Below, one piece after another: positions 1-11,377 of a DNA stretch of 64,000 bases (position 1 is its first letter; each line of letters opens with the position of its first letter). The stretch comes from Meghimatium bilineatum (taxonomy: Eukaryota; Mollusca; Gastropoda; Stylommatophora; Philomycidae), in NCBI GenBank assembly GCA_034231615.1, contig CM067309.1, positions 32,910,088 to 32,974,087 on the forward strand, read 5' to 3'. Made by a program: the position numbers and the translations under genes. The notes under the pieces were generated by a model. The model was not told the DNA's origin. It saw only the letters and a program-made list of their open reading frames with translations, and made no database searches.

Positions 1-50
1 TCCTGTATACTGTTATTGAAATATACCAAATTTTGCTTGTGGGTTTCTAG

Positions 51-330
51 GGCCTGTAAGGGGAGCAAAGAATAGCAACACTGTTTACCTTCTATACATG
101 GTGTACAAGACTAAGGAGGTTTGGGGGGGAGGGGGGTAGAGTTGTCGGTTCCATTCCATGTAGAGTCAAAGTGACCTCATGTAGAGTCAGTGACACAGAA
201 GCTGCGTTGTAGCTGGATGCATCAGGCTGAAAGGTACAACTATGCTGTAAACCACGACACAACATATTTCGTTCCCCGGACTACATCCTGCTAATCTGTA
301 GAAGCTTAAGCTAAAGAACCAAATTCATAT
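51..330 (+). repeat. SINE-like dispersed repeat, family S
   Basis: Diverged copy of the family defined by the complete element at 21983-22262: GGGGAGCAAAGAATAGC near the 5' end, CAGGCTGAAAGG in the middle and GGACTACATCCTGCTAATCTG near the 3' end. Confidence 0.7.
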
Positions 331-849
331 ATGTATCTCAAAGACGTATGTGCTGAAGTGTTTTATACATTATAGAGTAGAAAGAATACATAACTGGAAT
401 TCAAATCTGATATTTTTTTTCCTCAATAGATTTGCTCTATCATGTACATGGTCTGCATGTGTGCCAACATTTACGGCTAATCATCTGCTCAAATATGGAA
501 TTATTGAATGCAAATATCATTTATTTTGTCCTTGTTTATAATTATTGTCCATATTAAATCGAAGTTTCTCCAGATTTTGTGTTTTTTTATAGTTTTTAGT
601 CAATATGCACATCAGATTTGCTTTTTATTTTTACTTCAGTTTTAATGTTTTTAATTTAAAAGAGCTATGGTTGGAAAGAAAATGCAGATAAATATAGATA
701 TCACTGCAACTCAAGACCAAAGAAATGCACAAGATTGTAAGACAGTTCACAAATAAGAACAGTTCTGTAAACAGGTGGCTGCATTTTAAATAAAAGTAGA
801 CAAATTTTATTTGATGACATAAATATTGACTAGATATGCAGAATACATG
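331..849. other. AT-rich stretch with nothing recognised
   Basis: Only short fortuitous frames; no family motif or tandem structure is seen. Confidence 0.5.
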
Positions 850-2220
850 ACTAACTTGTTTGATGACCAATGGAACACAAAAAATGCGGTACCAGCAATA
901 CTGAAATCAAAAGTAGAACAAAAAATTAAATCTGAGAAGGCTGCAGGCACTGACATTACAGCAACAACCATAAAAATACTCTAGATGAATTTAGTGTGAA
1001 AATTAGCATAGAATTTTGCACTGACATATATGCAACTTAGGGTCTATCGATCCTTGTATACGAATACAGATGTTCTATGTTGTTGTTCCTCAGGATACTT
1101 AAATACTTGTACGGGGAGTTCGTTGTTGTTGTATTAGTCCTTGTCTCGATTAGTCCATTCTCAGTGACTTGAGTACACAGGTTGAAAGTCTTGACAAGAT
1201 CACATCTTTTTTGGGGATGTGGTTGGTTAAAAATGGAAAACCTGTTTAAGCATTGAGCTGAAAGGCAGTTTGGTGCTGCTAGAATGGACTTGGTTCAATT
1301 CCCGTCAGCATTAAGAATTTTGTGCTTAGTATCAGACTATTAATGGATAAATATATAGAAATTCACACAAAATATACACTTGTTTCATAGACTATAGCAT
1401 GTTTCATAGACTATAGCAAGGCATTTGATAATAGTCCAGCATTAAACATTAATTGAATGCTCCCAAGAAATAGGCTTAGATGGGAAGACATCAGACTGAT
1501 CAGAAATATATATTGGGAACAAACTGCATCAATAAGGTATGAAAACAGCTACTTATCAAACATATAAATAAAAAGAGGGATAAGAAAAGGATCTATTTTA
1601 TCATCCAGTCTATTTTTCATCTACACAGAAACATTTTTACACACAGAATGCCACAACTCAAGATCAATGGAAAATGATAAACAGTTTACTGTATGCAGAT
1701 TACACTGTTCTCTTAGCAGAAAGTGAACAGGAGCTACAAAAACTAAATGATCAAGATGATAAATCATGTAGGAAATATGGACTAGATATCAACAAAATTG
1801 CAGAGAAACAAATGCTGAACATAAAAATACATGGAGATATTTACAATGAACAAACAAATAGAAGACAGAATTAATGTCTTTGAAATGTGCACATATAGCA
1901 GAAAGGGAGACCTTGGAAAGAGAAGAAAACGAACAGAGGTTTTGATAACTCTGCATATGATAAAAGAACTTAAAGGAAATAAAAATAAAACAAATAAAAG
2001 ATTTTGTAATAATTAAAGGACATGCCACTCTGTTTTAAGACAGCACTTGAAAGTAGAGTTGAGGGGATTCAAGCAAGTGGTAGGCAGAGATACAAGTTGG
2101 AGGCAAAATCATGAGACGAACATGATACAGTGCACCACCAGAGACAGAGATGGATATCCGTTGCAGCAAACCTTTGATGTGGAGATGGCACCTGATGATG
2201 ATGATGAATGTTGTTATTTA
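850..2220 (+). mobile_element. LINE remnant, family C (reverse transcriptase), with nested SINE
   Basis: Plus-strand relic of a non-LTR element. RT pieces appear in order: an N-terminal helix region at 850-1010 (K-A-A-G-T-D-I), F-I-D-Y-S-K-A-F-D near 1395-1425, G-I-R-K-G-S-I-L-S-S-S-L-F near 1575-1620, and Y-A-D-Y-T-V-L-L-A-E near 1690, a mutated YADD box. It ends with a V-A-A-N-L-x-C-G-D-G-T coda and a (GAT)n tail at about 2195-2215. Many stops and frameshifts; non-functional. A family I SINE-like repeat is nested at about 1030-1320. Confidence 0.8.
1030..1320 (+). repeat. SINE-like repeat, family I, nested in a LINE
   Basis: Matches the copies at 61616-61830 and 61965-62220: CTCAGTGACTTGAGTACACAGG, a T run plus GGGGATGTGGTTGG, and GGTTCAATTCCCGTCAGC. 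The last contains a perfect Pol III B box (GGTTCAATTCC), which suggests tRNA ancestry. It interrupts the family C reverse transcriptase, so it arrived later. Confidence 0.65.
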
Positions 2221-2344
2221 GATTATGTCCGCAATATTTTTTAAACAGAAATGTTTTCAGAAGAAAATGGAAGAGCTTGTGAGAGAAAACATATCTGTCA
2301 AAACGAAATCCTTCTGCACAACATCATACATGAACTAGGACAGA

Positions 2345-2800
2345 TCCAAAAATAATCAGCTATTGCCCTTCAGTGGATACCACCCACTGTCTTACGGAGA
2401 AGCAAAAACAATAATCTACAACATATACACAGCAAAGTGGAAGAAACAAATGGAAGAGGAATACGAACATGATGCAATACATCTCCTCCAAAGATATCAA
2501 CAGACCACAATATTTCGGCTTAGAACAGGCCACTGCTGACTGTTGGGTCACCTTTACTGATTGAGGATCTCATACACAGATGAATGTCCATGTGGATCCG
2601 GAGCTCAGACCCCGGAACACATACTTCAGGACTGCCCAACATACGAAGAGCAGAGACAGCTGACCTGGCCAGAGGATACAGACTTGAGGCAAAAGCTATG
2701 GGGCAGCCGCTCTGACCTGGAGAAGACGGTGGACTTCGTCTTGATGACAGGTCTGACAATATAGCATGACCACAGATGCTGAACGCAGAAGAAGAAGATA
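2345..2800 (+). mobile_element. LINE 3' fragment, family F
   Basis: The open frame at 2561-2764 encodes C-P-C-G-S-G-A-Q-T-P-E-H-I-L-Q-D-C-P, a Cys/His cluster found after RNase H in I/Jockey-type LINEs, then a family F C-terminus ending F-V-L-M-T-G-L-T-I. Upstream the frame is broken. A (GAA)n-like tail lies at 2785-2800. Confidence 0.75.
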
Positions 2801-3220
2801 TCTGTCAACGTGAAGTGCCCTTTACAGAATGTTGTCCTCACTGCTACTCTGTAAGCCTCTTATTTCTGTACAAGCTGTCAAGCCTTTTCCAGCTGATCGG
2901 AAGGTCTTTGATATCCTGGAGATATCATATATGCAAATAAAATATGCATGTCTGTGTGTTCCGCAGTTGTGGTTACTGTACAGCTTCATTTAGTGAGAAT
3001 CAGCAAAGCCTTGTATGCATTATTTGTATTATTTTAGAATCTTGACAGGCTTTATTAGTGGAAATAAAGTGCTTGAATTTCATGAATCATGGATTAGACT
3101 GTGGTTAGAGCAAATATATTGTTGTATGCATCTTCTAGGTCAGTCACTGCAATTGCAGATATATTGGCCACTGAAAAGTAAACATGTTCATGTGTAAAAA
3201 GTTGCTCTGCAGTGCAGATT
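2801..3220. other. No recognisable feature
   Basis: AT-rich sequence without a family motif or repeat; one 60-codon frame with no recognisable content. Confidence 0.4.
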
Positions 3221-3224
3221 CTGG

Positions 3225-3965
3225 ACCTCAGAGATCAGAATAATAGCAACTGGTTTGCCACAGGAATCCATATCGTCTCCTGTGCTTTTAAGCTTGTACA
3301 CCTCAATAATTGCAAACTTCTGGGCCGGATAGGGTCTTCACATAAGCTGATGACATTTTGCTACACAATCTAGACAGAGTAACTATTTGATATCATTGGT
3401 GGTGTACAAAGAAAAATTAAATCAACTGTCCTTATTGAGCATTACAAACAATGCTGTTGTTAATCCTTCAAAGGTAAAGATCAGCTAGTTCTTCCTGAAT
3501 AACAAGCTAGTCACAGATGTGCTGTCATCTGCATGGACTACAATATCATTAAGGAGAACTTTCGATAAATGTCTTTTATTCAGCAAACATTGTCAATGTA
3601 CTTCAGAAAGCAAATAGGGGATCTGTCTTATCAAAGTCATGGCAGCTGCAGACATGCAACAGTGGTCACTTTTTCTGCTGCTGCAAGCACTAGTATTGTC
3701 AGTCATAAATTAAGGCCATGGCCGACTCACACTGTCAAACAAAAGCCCATAGATTTTAAAAAATCCAAAATGAGGCTATCAGGACATTGCTAGGCTGCAC
3801 TAAAAATACCCCTATCATGGCCATGAGATTCTTGTTAGATTTACCTAGCATTAAGGTATGACATCGAGTGATGCAGGTTAGGGTATAGCCTTTGAAATGT
3901 AGCCAACAATGATATCCCTTTACACAAACATCTAGATGAGACAAAGGGAACAAGAATCAAGTATG
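3225..3965 (+). mobile_element. LINE remnant, family A (RT part)
   Basis: Plus-strand pieces match the better copy at 44156-46485: T-G-L-P-Q-E-S-I-S-S-P-V-L-L near 3250 (consensus G-L-P-Q-G-S-P-L-S-P-V-L-F), then M-A-A-A-D-M-Q-Q-W-S-L-F near 3640, and a thumb region to 3960. Many stops. It is split from its RNase H part (4400-5035) by the antisense LINE at 3972-4390. Confidence 0.75.
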
Positions 3966-3971
3966 GAAAGT

Positions 3972-4390
3972 CTATCTATCTATACGCTGTGTCCCTTGGT
4001 TGCCTTGCAGCGTCAGGGGGTGGAAGAGTTCTCTGGAGATGGCCTTCTTGTGCGCTGTTTGTAAGCTTGTTCCTGTGGCTTCTTTGATTTCTGTGATCCA
4101 TCTTTTACATGGTCTGCCTCTGGCTTTATTACCGTTATGTCTATGTGTCATGGCCATTTGTGGCATGCTATATGTCGGTAGTCTGGAAGCGTGTGAAAAC
4201 CACTTGATCTGCTGTCTTTTGATGTGTTCCAATACTGGTATTGTTTTGGTTATCTGTCTGATGTTATCGTTCCTAATTCTATCTCTTAATGACACTCCGA
4301 GTATTCTTCGTAGACATGTCATTTCTGTTGTCACTATTTTTCTTTTGTCTTGTGCTGTCATTGTCCAGGTTTGGCTCTGGTAGCATAGTG
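3972..4390 (-). mobile_element. LINE 3' end, family B, inserted in a family A LINE
   Basis: Minus-strand C-terminal RTE-like coding: E-M-T-C-L-R-R-I-L-G-V-S-L-R-D-R-I, then I-K-W-F-S-H-A-S-R-L-P and [13 protein letters not shown]. It ends L-T-L-Q-G-N-Q-G-T-Q-R followed by a (GATA)n tail at 3972-3985. The longer 204-codon frame here runs on into unrelated upstream sequence. Confidence 0.8.
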
Positions 4391-4399
4391 AAAAAGTAA

Positions 4400-5035
4400 T
4401 GGATGACATGGAAAGTAATGGATGACAAAAATAGAGGATACATTGCACTGAGTATATGAACTGGAAGTAGTTGGTAAAGGAAGTGAAGAGATGGAGAAAG
4501 AGAAAAATCTGACAAATGGAATAATACAAATGAGAGAAGTGTTTATCAGGAAAGAGATGATGGTGCAAGAACTTGTCCAGTTGCACTCAAAACTGCAAGA
4601 TACAATCACATATACAGAGGGCTCAGTCAACATGGAAACAAGTGCAGATGGAGTTTTTTTGCCTACAAGAATGGCAGGAAGGTGCTTGAAAAATTGTCTG
4701 CTTGCTCCACTACAAGATCGAGCATGAAAAGCAGTGACTCGGTTGGTGACTGAAATATCAATTGACACTGTAATATTCTCAAACTCCCAAAGCAAGCTGT
4801 ATAAGATAGAAAGATGTATGTTAAGAAAAGAATGGGTCATATAAATGAACATCTCGGTTGTCCAAAGTATTACATGGATATAATGCAGGGGTCAGAGGCA
4901 ATGGAAGAGCAGACTCACTGGCAGGCAATACTGTTTAATGATTGCACAGTATTAAAAAAAGATATGTTCGACCTAATAAGGGCAGTCGTTGATTTACTAC
5001 AGAGTGAAGATGATGATGGTGCTTTACTGTGACTT
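4400..5035 (+). mobile_element. LINE remnant, family A (RNase H part)
   Basis: Carries degraded RNase H blocks: I-T-Y-T-E-G-S-V near 4605 (consensus I-Y-T-D-G-S-I) and the Y-C-P-G-H-A-G-V-like region near 4870-4930. It is the continuation of 3225-3965 and parallels 62950-63650. Confidence 0.65.
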
Positions 5036-5039
5036 TGAA

Positions 5040-6240
5040 CGTTCTATCTATTCGGTAAACTCTTTGTTGCGTTTCAGCGTTAGGGGTAGAAGAGTTCTCT
5101 GGAGATGGCCCTCTTATGTGCTGAGTATATTGTGGAATTTGTCGCCTTTTTTATTTCGGTGGTCCACCGTTTTTGTGGTCGGCCTCTAGGTCTAACTTCA
5201 CTGTATCTGTGTAGCTTATATACACTGTATCTTATTTGTATCAAGATTGGGGTGGGCCGGTTCTTTGTCTATTGTCCTAATTCCTCACTGTCTCTTAGCG
5301 AGGATACCTAGGATTCTGTGTAAGCATGTCATTTCAGCTGTCACAAGTTTATGATTGTCTTGTGCTATTGTTGTCCATGTTTGGCATTGGTAGTTAATAA
5401 TTTTGAATAGTGTTATTTTTGTGTTTAAATCTTAATTTTTGTTTCTGAAGATTGGGGTTATTTGCTCTAGGGATTAGTATGCTTAACTACATCTGTTTGA
5501 AGATTGGGGTTATTTGCTCTAGGGATTAGTATGCTTAACTACATCTATTTTGTATTTCTTTGCTGCTCTTCCGTCTGTTGTTATATTGCTTCCTAGGTAT
5601 GAGAATGTGAATTCTGTCACTTGTTTAAGTCTGTTGTTTCCAATATATATATATATTGGTTTTTCCTTTTTTCTTATCTTCATTACTTTGGTATTTTCTA
5701 TATTTATCTTCATGTTAAAGGTTTTGCATGCTTGATGTAATCTGTTTATTTGTTTTTGTAGTTGCTCTTCTGATGATACTACTAGTGTGTGGTCGACTGC
5801 AAATAAATGTTTGTTTAAGTTATCCTTTGGATTGTTTTCTTCCGTTGTCTTTGCTACTTTGCAGATGTGATCTGTGTATGTTATGAACAATAGGGGGGAT
5901 AATACACATCCCTGTCTCACATCCGAGTAAATTTGAAAATTATCAGATGTATCTGTGCTCATTCTTACTGGGCATTGACTATTGGTGTATATGCTTTGCT
6001 TTGGCATAGGCGTATCAGATGTTGGGGAACTCCATATGCCTGTAGTGCTATCCATAGTTGTGCTCTATCCACTCTGTCAAAAGCTTTCTCTTGGTCCACG
6101 AAAGCCAAATATTATAAGTCATGGTTATGTTCTATCACTCTTTCTGAAAGTTGCTTGAGGGCAAAGATTGCATCTGTACAGGTTTTATTTTTATGAAAGC
6201 CCAATTGTATGTTGTTGAGCTATGGTTCTATATATGAGCG
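5040..6240 (-). mobile_element. LINE remnant, family B (RT plus C-terminus)
   Basis: Minus-strand frame 5519-6055 encodes D-V-R-Q-G-C-V-L-S-P-L-L-F, a mutated YADD box (F-A-V-D-H-T-L-V-V), then T-F-N-M-K-I-N-I-E-N-T-K-V-M and L-K-Q-V-T-E-F. This is a reverse transcriptase of RTE-like type. The 3' end lies near 5040 with a (TAGA)-like tail. A 52-bp tandem duplication (5447-5498 and 5499-5550) has arisen inside it. Confidence 0.8.
5447..5550. repeat. 52-bp tandem duplication
   Basis: Two nearly identical 52-bp units starting GAAGATTGGGG within the LINE, indicating a recent local duplication. Confidence 0.85.
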
Positions 6241-6249
6241 CATCCTTCT

Positions 6250-7725
6250 CTCTAGTAACTTTGAACATTGACTAGTCCTAACTGGTACATTACAGTGATT
6301 TTGATCATAAACTAGTTCTAACTGGTGCCGTACAATGTTTGTTTGTTTGTTTGTTTTTCGTTCGCTCCATTGTAACCATCACGGATATCCGTGCGATTTC
6401 CGCCGGGAGCGTGATTACGTTGTGCCACCGTTATGCGCCTTGTAGGCCTAGCACATCCGATTTCGGCATGCCTTGACAATTCGGGTGGGCTACCCTTAGC
6501 CTGTGACAGCCTCTATATCTGTCTCCAGGCACGCGTAGCGGAGACTCTTCGCCCAGACGATGTTTTGCTCTCGTCTAACTCGAACGAGGTGTTCCACTGT
6601 CTATGAACTTGCCTCGTGTAATTGGACGTGCTGTGCCTGTGCCCATTGGGTACCGAACCGTTTCTCATCCGTGAGCCTGGTTCCTTAAGGGGAAGAACTT
6701 ATCAGAGGAGTTGGACACTGGCTCTTTCGCCCTCTTAGCCGAGGTGTCATTCACCGACATCGTGTACCCCTTGTCCAAGTTCGAGTCTCACACCACGCGT
6801 TTGAGAGCAAGGCGTTCTCGAGCTGAGCGTCCTTGTCCCAATAGCGCCTGAGCCCATCAGGTACTGAACCCTTTCTCTCTTCAAGTGTATTTCCGGTGTA
6901 GGAAAACCTGACAGTAGAGTTGGGCCAGGGCTAAATCGTTTTCCCTTTTGTGCCTGAGCGAATCGAGTACGGAACCCTTTCTCTCTGCAAGTGTACTTCC
7001 GGTGTAGGAAACCTTGACAGTAGAGTTGGGCCACGACTACCATCGTTGTCCCTTTCTTGCCTACACCCATCGGGTACAGAACCCTTTCTCTTTGCAAGCA
7101 TATTTCCGGTTTAGGAAGGCTCGACATTAGAGTTGGGTTAGGTCTTTTGCTTTACCAAACGCCGATGGATGGGCCTGGGTCTCTGCCTGTTAGGAACTCT
7201 GGTAACTAGAAGCCCGTCTCGAGCTGACGGAGCTTGTAGTTCTTTTTCCTAGGGACTTCTCACTTTCTATTTGCAGTTCGCGCTGCCCTCTAGCGCTGTT
7301 CTGCCATTTCATTGTTTCATTGTACTCTGTATGAAACATATGTGTCTCTCGCCATGCATTTACTTTTACGTGCATTTTACATTGGCCGCCCCTCCAATGT
7401 TCGGACTGGACTGACTAGCTTCACTGTATGTCGACAGTGTTGCTATATGTGGTGATGCTGGTGGTGTCGGAGATATTGTCTGTCTCTTGTGCAGTCAAAT
7501 CTCTTTCCATCTGCTACCTCCACATTCTCGGACACGATCCCCAAATGATTTGGCCAGAATCAGCACGAGCTGCTGTATTTCTGTTTCCAGGGTGCACCAC
7601 GTGGAGGTACATTTGGGATCTTGGTTATCTGCTAACCCTGGGTCCGCCTAGAGCAATGCGTTCCCTTTGCACCCCGTGCCGTACAATGACTTTGAATATT
7701 AGTCAATGTTCTAACTAACATGACA
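6250..7725. repeat. Short tandem repeat that served as insertion target
   Basis: About three units of roughly 40 bp containing TTTGAAYATTRACTAGTYCTAACTGG flank the element at 6338-7675: two before it (6250-6337) and one after (7676-7725). A related unit lies at 10915-10975. Confidence 0.55.
6338..7675 (-). mobile_element. GC-rich non-coding retroposed element, 1.34 kb, with 13-bp target duplication
   Basis: Bounded by perfect 13-bp direct repeats GTGCCGTACAATG at 6325-6337 and 7676-7688. At its left edge (TTTG)4 plus T5 reads as a (CAAA)n tail on the minus strand, so it inserted by target-primed reverse transcription. It is far richer in GC and CpG than its surroundings. Inside are three to four diverged tandem units of about 105 bp (6634, 6846, 6951, 7058) that share TACNGAACCCTTTCTCT and TTTCCGGTGTAGG. 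No RT, endonuclease or other recognisable protein; a 126-codon minus frame merely follows the tandem units. It could be a very large SINE, a LINE 5' UTR or a retroposed non-coding transcript. Confidence 0.75.
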
Positions 7726-8162
7726 AAAACACATTGAGAATGAACTCAGAAGAATACATAAGTGTGCACATACAAAGAATGACAGAAATTAGTATGACCA
7801 GAGATGAAGTGTGAAAGTATGTCCACTCTAGGAAGATTCAAAGATAACATAATGAATATTTGAAATCCGGGTTGTGATTTCTTGCTTGACACGACCACTC
7901 CTCCAGTCGATTCAGCTGTAAATGAGTACATGACGCATGAGTTAGGGGAGGTAAAAAATAGCAAGGAAAGGAACTGGCCACCCCACCTAATAGTTACTGC
8001 GGCTTAGTACATGAAGAGCTATCTTCATCCCTGACAGCAGACGCCATGGCACCTACCTACCGAATGAATATTTGACTGGAACTCTTCTGCACACTCTCAG
8101 ATGGCTGCTGGAACGAAAAGTGGAATGTCCCATCTGCCATGATGCTGGTTCCTATTAGAAGA
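7715..8162 (+). mobile_element. LINE 3' fragment, family A/G
   Basis: Encodes V-H-I-Q-R-M-T-E-I near 7765 and a W-N-E-K-W-N-V-P-like C-terminus near 8110-8150, paralleling 51485-51715 and 63660-63870. Degenerate, with stops. Confidence 0.6.
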
Positions 8163-8620
8163 AGAATCTAGAGCAAATACAAAGATACAAGAAGACAGTA
8201 GAAAGCATGGCTATTACTGTACTTCATGTAATCTTACTATAGCTGTGACAGGTGTACTCGCCCAGAATCGTGGAGTATTCAGAGAATGCATATGGAAGAC
8301 GTTCTGGAAAGAATATGTCACAAGAAGTCTTACTATTTTGATTACATTATGGAAAGCTTTGACTTTCTCTAGCACAAGGGGCTCAAATTTGTTGTTATGC
8401 ATTATAGATGCTAAATTTCTTCTATTATGTGATGTTTCAAGATATTTTTGTTACATTCAGAAAGATCATTGATTAATAAATATTATGGTGCTCTAGTCTT
8501 GGAAATTTGAATTGTATGTGAGCATGCCATCGTTTAGACTGCAAAATGTGTTTTGTTTTGATCATGTGATGAACATTTGATGCTTCAATTTCCTAAGCAG
8601 TTTCTCCGTTTGCATTCACT
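8163..8620. other. No recognisable feature
   Basis: AT-rich; one 75-codon frame at 8245-8472 with no recognisable content. Confidence 0.4.
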
Positions 8621-8624
8621 TTTT

Positions 8625-8840
8625 GATAACCAACACAAAATTGTGTGTGATTTCCGCAGATAGTATGAAGTATGTTATGCTGCTGTTTACAGTGAAGCTG
8701 CATTATTTGTGCCTTCCGGCCCAGCATATCAGATTTCGGCATGCTTTTATTTCATAGCTTCCCTAGCATGCGACAGCCTTCCTATCTATCACCAGGCAAA
8801 CTAATGAGTATCTACTCTATGCCATGATAGTTATTACCCA
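8625..8840 (-). repeat. Decayed copy of the GC-rich element (3' part)
   Basis: Shares GATTTCCGC, CATATCAGATTTCGGCATGC, GCGACAGCC and CCAGGCA in the same order as 6390-6550, so the 6338-7675 element belongs to a dispersed family. Confidence 0.6.
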
Positions 8841-8924
8841 CTGTACCTTTGTGCTTTGCAGGCCATAACATGTTCTTTGGTGGCAGTTTCTGAGGAGACT
8901 GAGCGGATATTTAGACTTTGATTG

Positions 8925-9560
8925 ACAACATCCATCTCATAGTGATGTGTACCGTGTATACATTGAAAAGCACATGAGATAGAGGTGATTCCTGTTGCAG
9001 ACCTGGGCTAATAACCATTGGTGCAGATACCCAGTTACCACACTTAAGAACTACTATCCTGTGCAGCAGGGCCACACCAGCCCACTACATGATAAAAGGA
9101 TTTACTGCAAGATTTAACAGTTGGTCCATCGTGACATCCAAGGACTCCCTATTGTAAGCATCCTCAAGATCTATTGCGACTGCACGTCTCCATGTGTGAA
9201 TTAAATCCCTCAAAAACATCCTGCGCAAAGATGGCTGCCTTCTGCCATGTATTCTTTCGTGGGCGATACCCACCTAGCAACATTGATAAACACTTATTTC
9301 TCTCAAGATGACTCAATACCTTCCAGGCCACAGAAGTCACTTTTTGCTGGCAGAACAATGTCATACGCCAATCACATCTTGGTGTAAAGGCAGGGCAGAA
9401 ATCGAGAAGAGTGAGTTATGGTTCTACAGGGGGAGCTGGACAGACTGACAAACTGGTGTAGAGATACGGAAGCAGTGGTAAATCTTTCTAAGGCATTTGT
9501 GACTTAGTTTTCCTTGAACAATCACGTGGTAAAGACACCCATGCCACAAGTTTTTTTGTC
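8925..9560 (-). mobile_element. LINE remnant, family A (RT core)
   Basis: Minus-strand peptides A-V-A-I-D-L-E-D-A-Y-N-R and L-L-N-L-A-V-N-P-F match the RT of the copy at 44156-46485. Broken by several frameshifts. Confidence 0.8.
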
Positions 9561-9727
9561 CGGGAAAAATTTAAAAAGAACCAGCACGATGAGATAATAT
9601 ATATTGCCATAAACTGTTCTGCAGCACTGTTTTGGCTGAAGAATAAGAGATTCAAATTTAGAGTTATTGTTTGTCTTTTGCCAAAAATTCTCATTCCATC
9701 TAGGTCTACACCTAGAAACCAACTATA

Positions 9728-10060
9728 AATCAATCAATCAATCAAGTGCCATGCCGACTGGCGTAGGCGATCATGTTTCTTCACAACTCTCTGTCTCTTG
9801 TGTTGTCAATAAGCTCGGTTGGTGAGCTTCTACCGTGCCACGATACAAGCCCATCTAGTAACTTTTCTCTTTGTCGACCTCTATCTCTTCTCCCTTTGAT
9901 CTTTCCAGTGGTTATTAAGTGTTCAAGCTGTGTTCTTCTCAGCACATGCCCTAGAAACCTTGACTGTCTGCCCCTAATGTTTGATATGATTGATCTTTTT
10001 ACACCAGCATCAATGAGAACCTCTGCATTAGTTTTCTATAAAGCGATAGCTAAATTACTT
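9728..10060 (-). mobile_element. LINE 3' end, family D
   Basis: Minus-strand R-F-L-G-H-V-L-R-R-T, then [15 protein letters not shown] and a C-terminus before a (TTGA)n tail at 9728-9748. A closely similar copy lies at 27700-28062. Confidence 0.8.
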
Positions 10061-10065
10061 CGCAC

Positions 10066-10150
10066 TCCAGTGTGCACCATGCGGAGGTGCTTTTAGAATC
10101 ATGGTTATCTGATAATCCTGGGATTAACATGAGCAATGCATTTCTCTTTT
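10066..10150 (-). repeat. Fragment of the 5' end of the GC-rich element
   Basis: Corresponds to 7592-7675: GTGCACCAYGYGGAGGT, TGGTTATCTG and GAGCAATGC in the same order. Together with 8625-8840 it may be one old copy split by LINE insertions. Confidence 0.55.
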
Positions 10151-10439
10151 CACTCTCTTAGATATTTCATTTTTAACACTTATATTTCATTACCTCTATG
10201 AGCACTGCCTTATTGAGGATATAAGTGATAAGACTTATGGACTATATTTACAAATAAAGAATTATGCATGAAGAAAACAGTAAGCACGGATTGAAGTTTG
10301 AGGATCATGTGCAGCCAATGAAATACGGAAACTATAAGTATGCATATACTTCAGAAATAGACTGATTACCACTTAGTTAGATTGAGTACCAGTAGGTACT
10401 ATTCGCTCATCTAGATTGAGAACTAGCTGGTATGCTTAG

Positions 10440-10650
10440 AATTCATTCATTAATTTTTCTTTTGCGCTGAAGTTAGCACATAGGGCAGAGTTCTGATATC
10501 TCTAATTCTGTCTGTTCAAAGCTATTCTGTGCAGTTCTTGAATAGTATGGATAATGATTGTTTTACTTTCTCTAAGTATTGTTCTTCTGAGTGTTTCTTT
10601 TGGTCTACCCCTGGCACTTTTGCTTGTAGGTATCCATTCAAGAGATTATG
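10440..10650 (-). mobile_element. LINE 3' fragment, family E
   Basis: Minus-strand A-R-G-R-P-K-E-T-L-R-R-T-I-L-R-E, then A-L-N-R-Q-N and S-A-L-C-A, the RTE/CR1-like C-terminal tail also seen at 55239-55695. Confidence 0.7.
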
Positions 10651-10820
10651 CCTAGAATACCTAGATGTGAGTTAAGCTATTCACTCATTGGTATTGATTA
10701 CTATTGAGTGTGCCTAGAATACCTTGATGCGAGTTCAGCTATTCACTCATTGGCATTGATTACTATTGAGTCTGTCTAGAATACCGTGATGTGATTTCAG
10801 CTATTCACTAATTTTCCAGT
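10651..10820. repeat. 62-bp tandem repeat, 2.7 units
   Basis: Units begin CCTAGAATACC at 10651, 10713 and 10775 and contain AGCTATTCACTCATTGG. Confidence 0.85.
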
Positions 10821-11179
10821 CCTGCACAAATTCAAGGTACAAAACATCCTGCAACATGACCAGTGTTAGATAAGTAAATAAAGATTAACCCTTAAACCGC
10901 TCAATAGAATCATCTGTAGCGTTACAGTGACTGAATATATGATTAGTTCTAACTAAAATGCTAGAAACATGTTGAAAATGAACAAGGATATCTAGATATT
11001 TTCTGAAAGTGTATTGGTATCATATGGTATACATTTTGGGTGATTTAACATTAAAAATGTTGACTTTGACCATTGCTTAAATGTCATCTTCCACTTTAAA
11101 ATGTTTTCTGTCATATAGTTATCCTTATCAGACACTAACATTTCCTACACAAGTTGCATAATAGGAAATAACTGCAGAA

Positions 11180-11350
11180 AAACGGAAATCAACTGGGGAA
11201 ACCAGGAAACAGGGTGATGAAGTTGTGCCAATCACTAGATACACATGATAACGCATAAACATTGACATTTTGACCAAATGCCTTTATCAAGAACACATAC
11301 GCAACATAAAAAATGACAAAATAAGAAATGGCACCAATCACCTTCGGATG
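11180..11350 (-). repeat. Dispersed repeat with TTGATAAAGGC...AAAAT motif
   Basis: On the minus strand, TTCTTGATAAAGGCATTTGGTCAAAATG (11262-11290) resembles 30405-30434 and 60182-60209. The arrangement recalls the conserved region of Penelope-like terminal repeats, but the assignment is inference. Confidence 0.45.
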
Positions 11351-11377
11351 ACAGCTAAATATGGATACATACCAGGA

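Noticed and set aside
3972-4586. 204-codon minus frame
   Set aside because: Only its C-terminal part is a LINE (family B) tail; the N-terminal part is low-complexity read-through into the interrupted LINE.
6747-7127. 126-codon minus frame in the GC-rich element
   Set aside because: Follows the tandem units, has no recognisable domain, and other copies do not preserve it.
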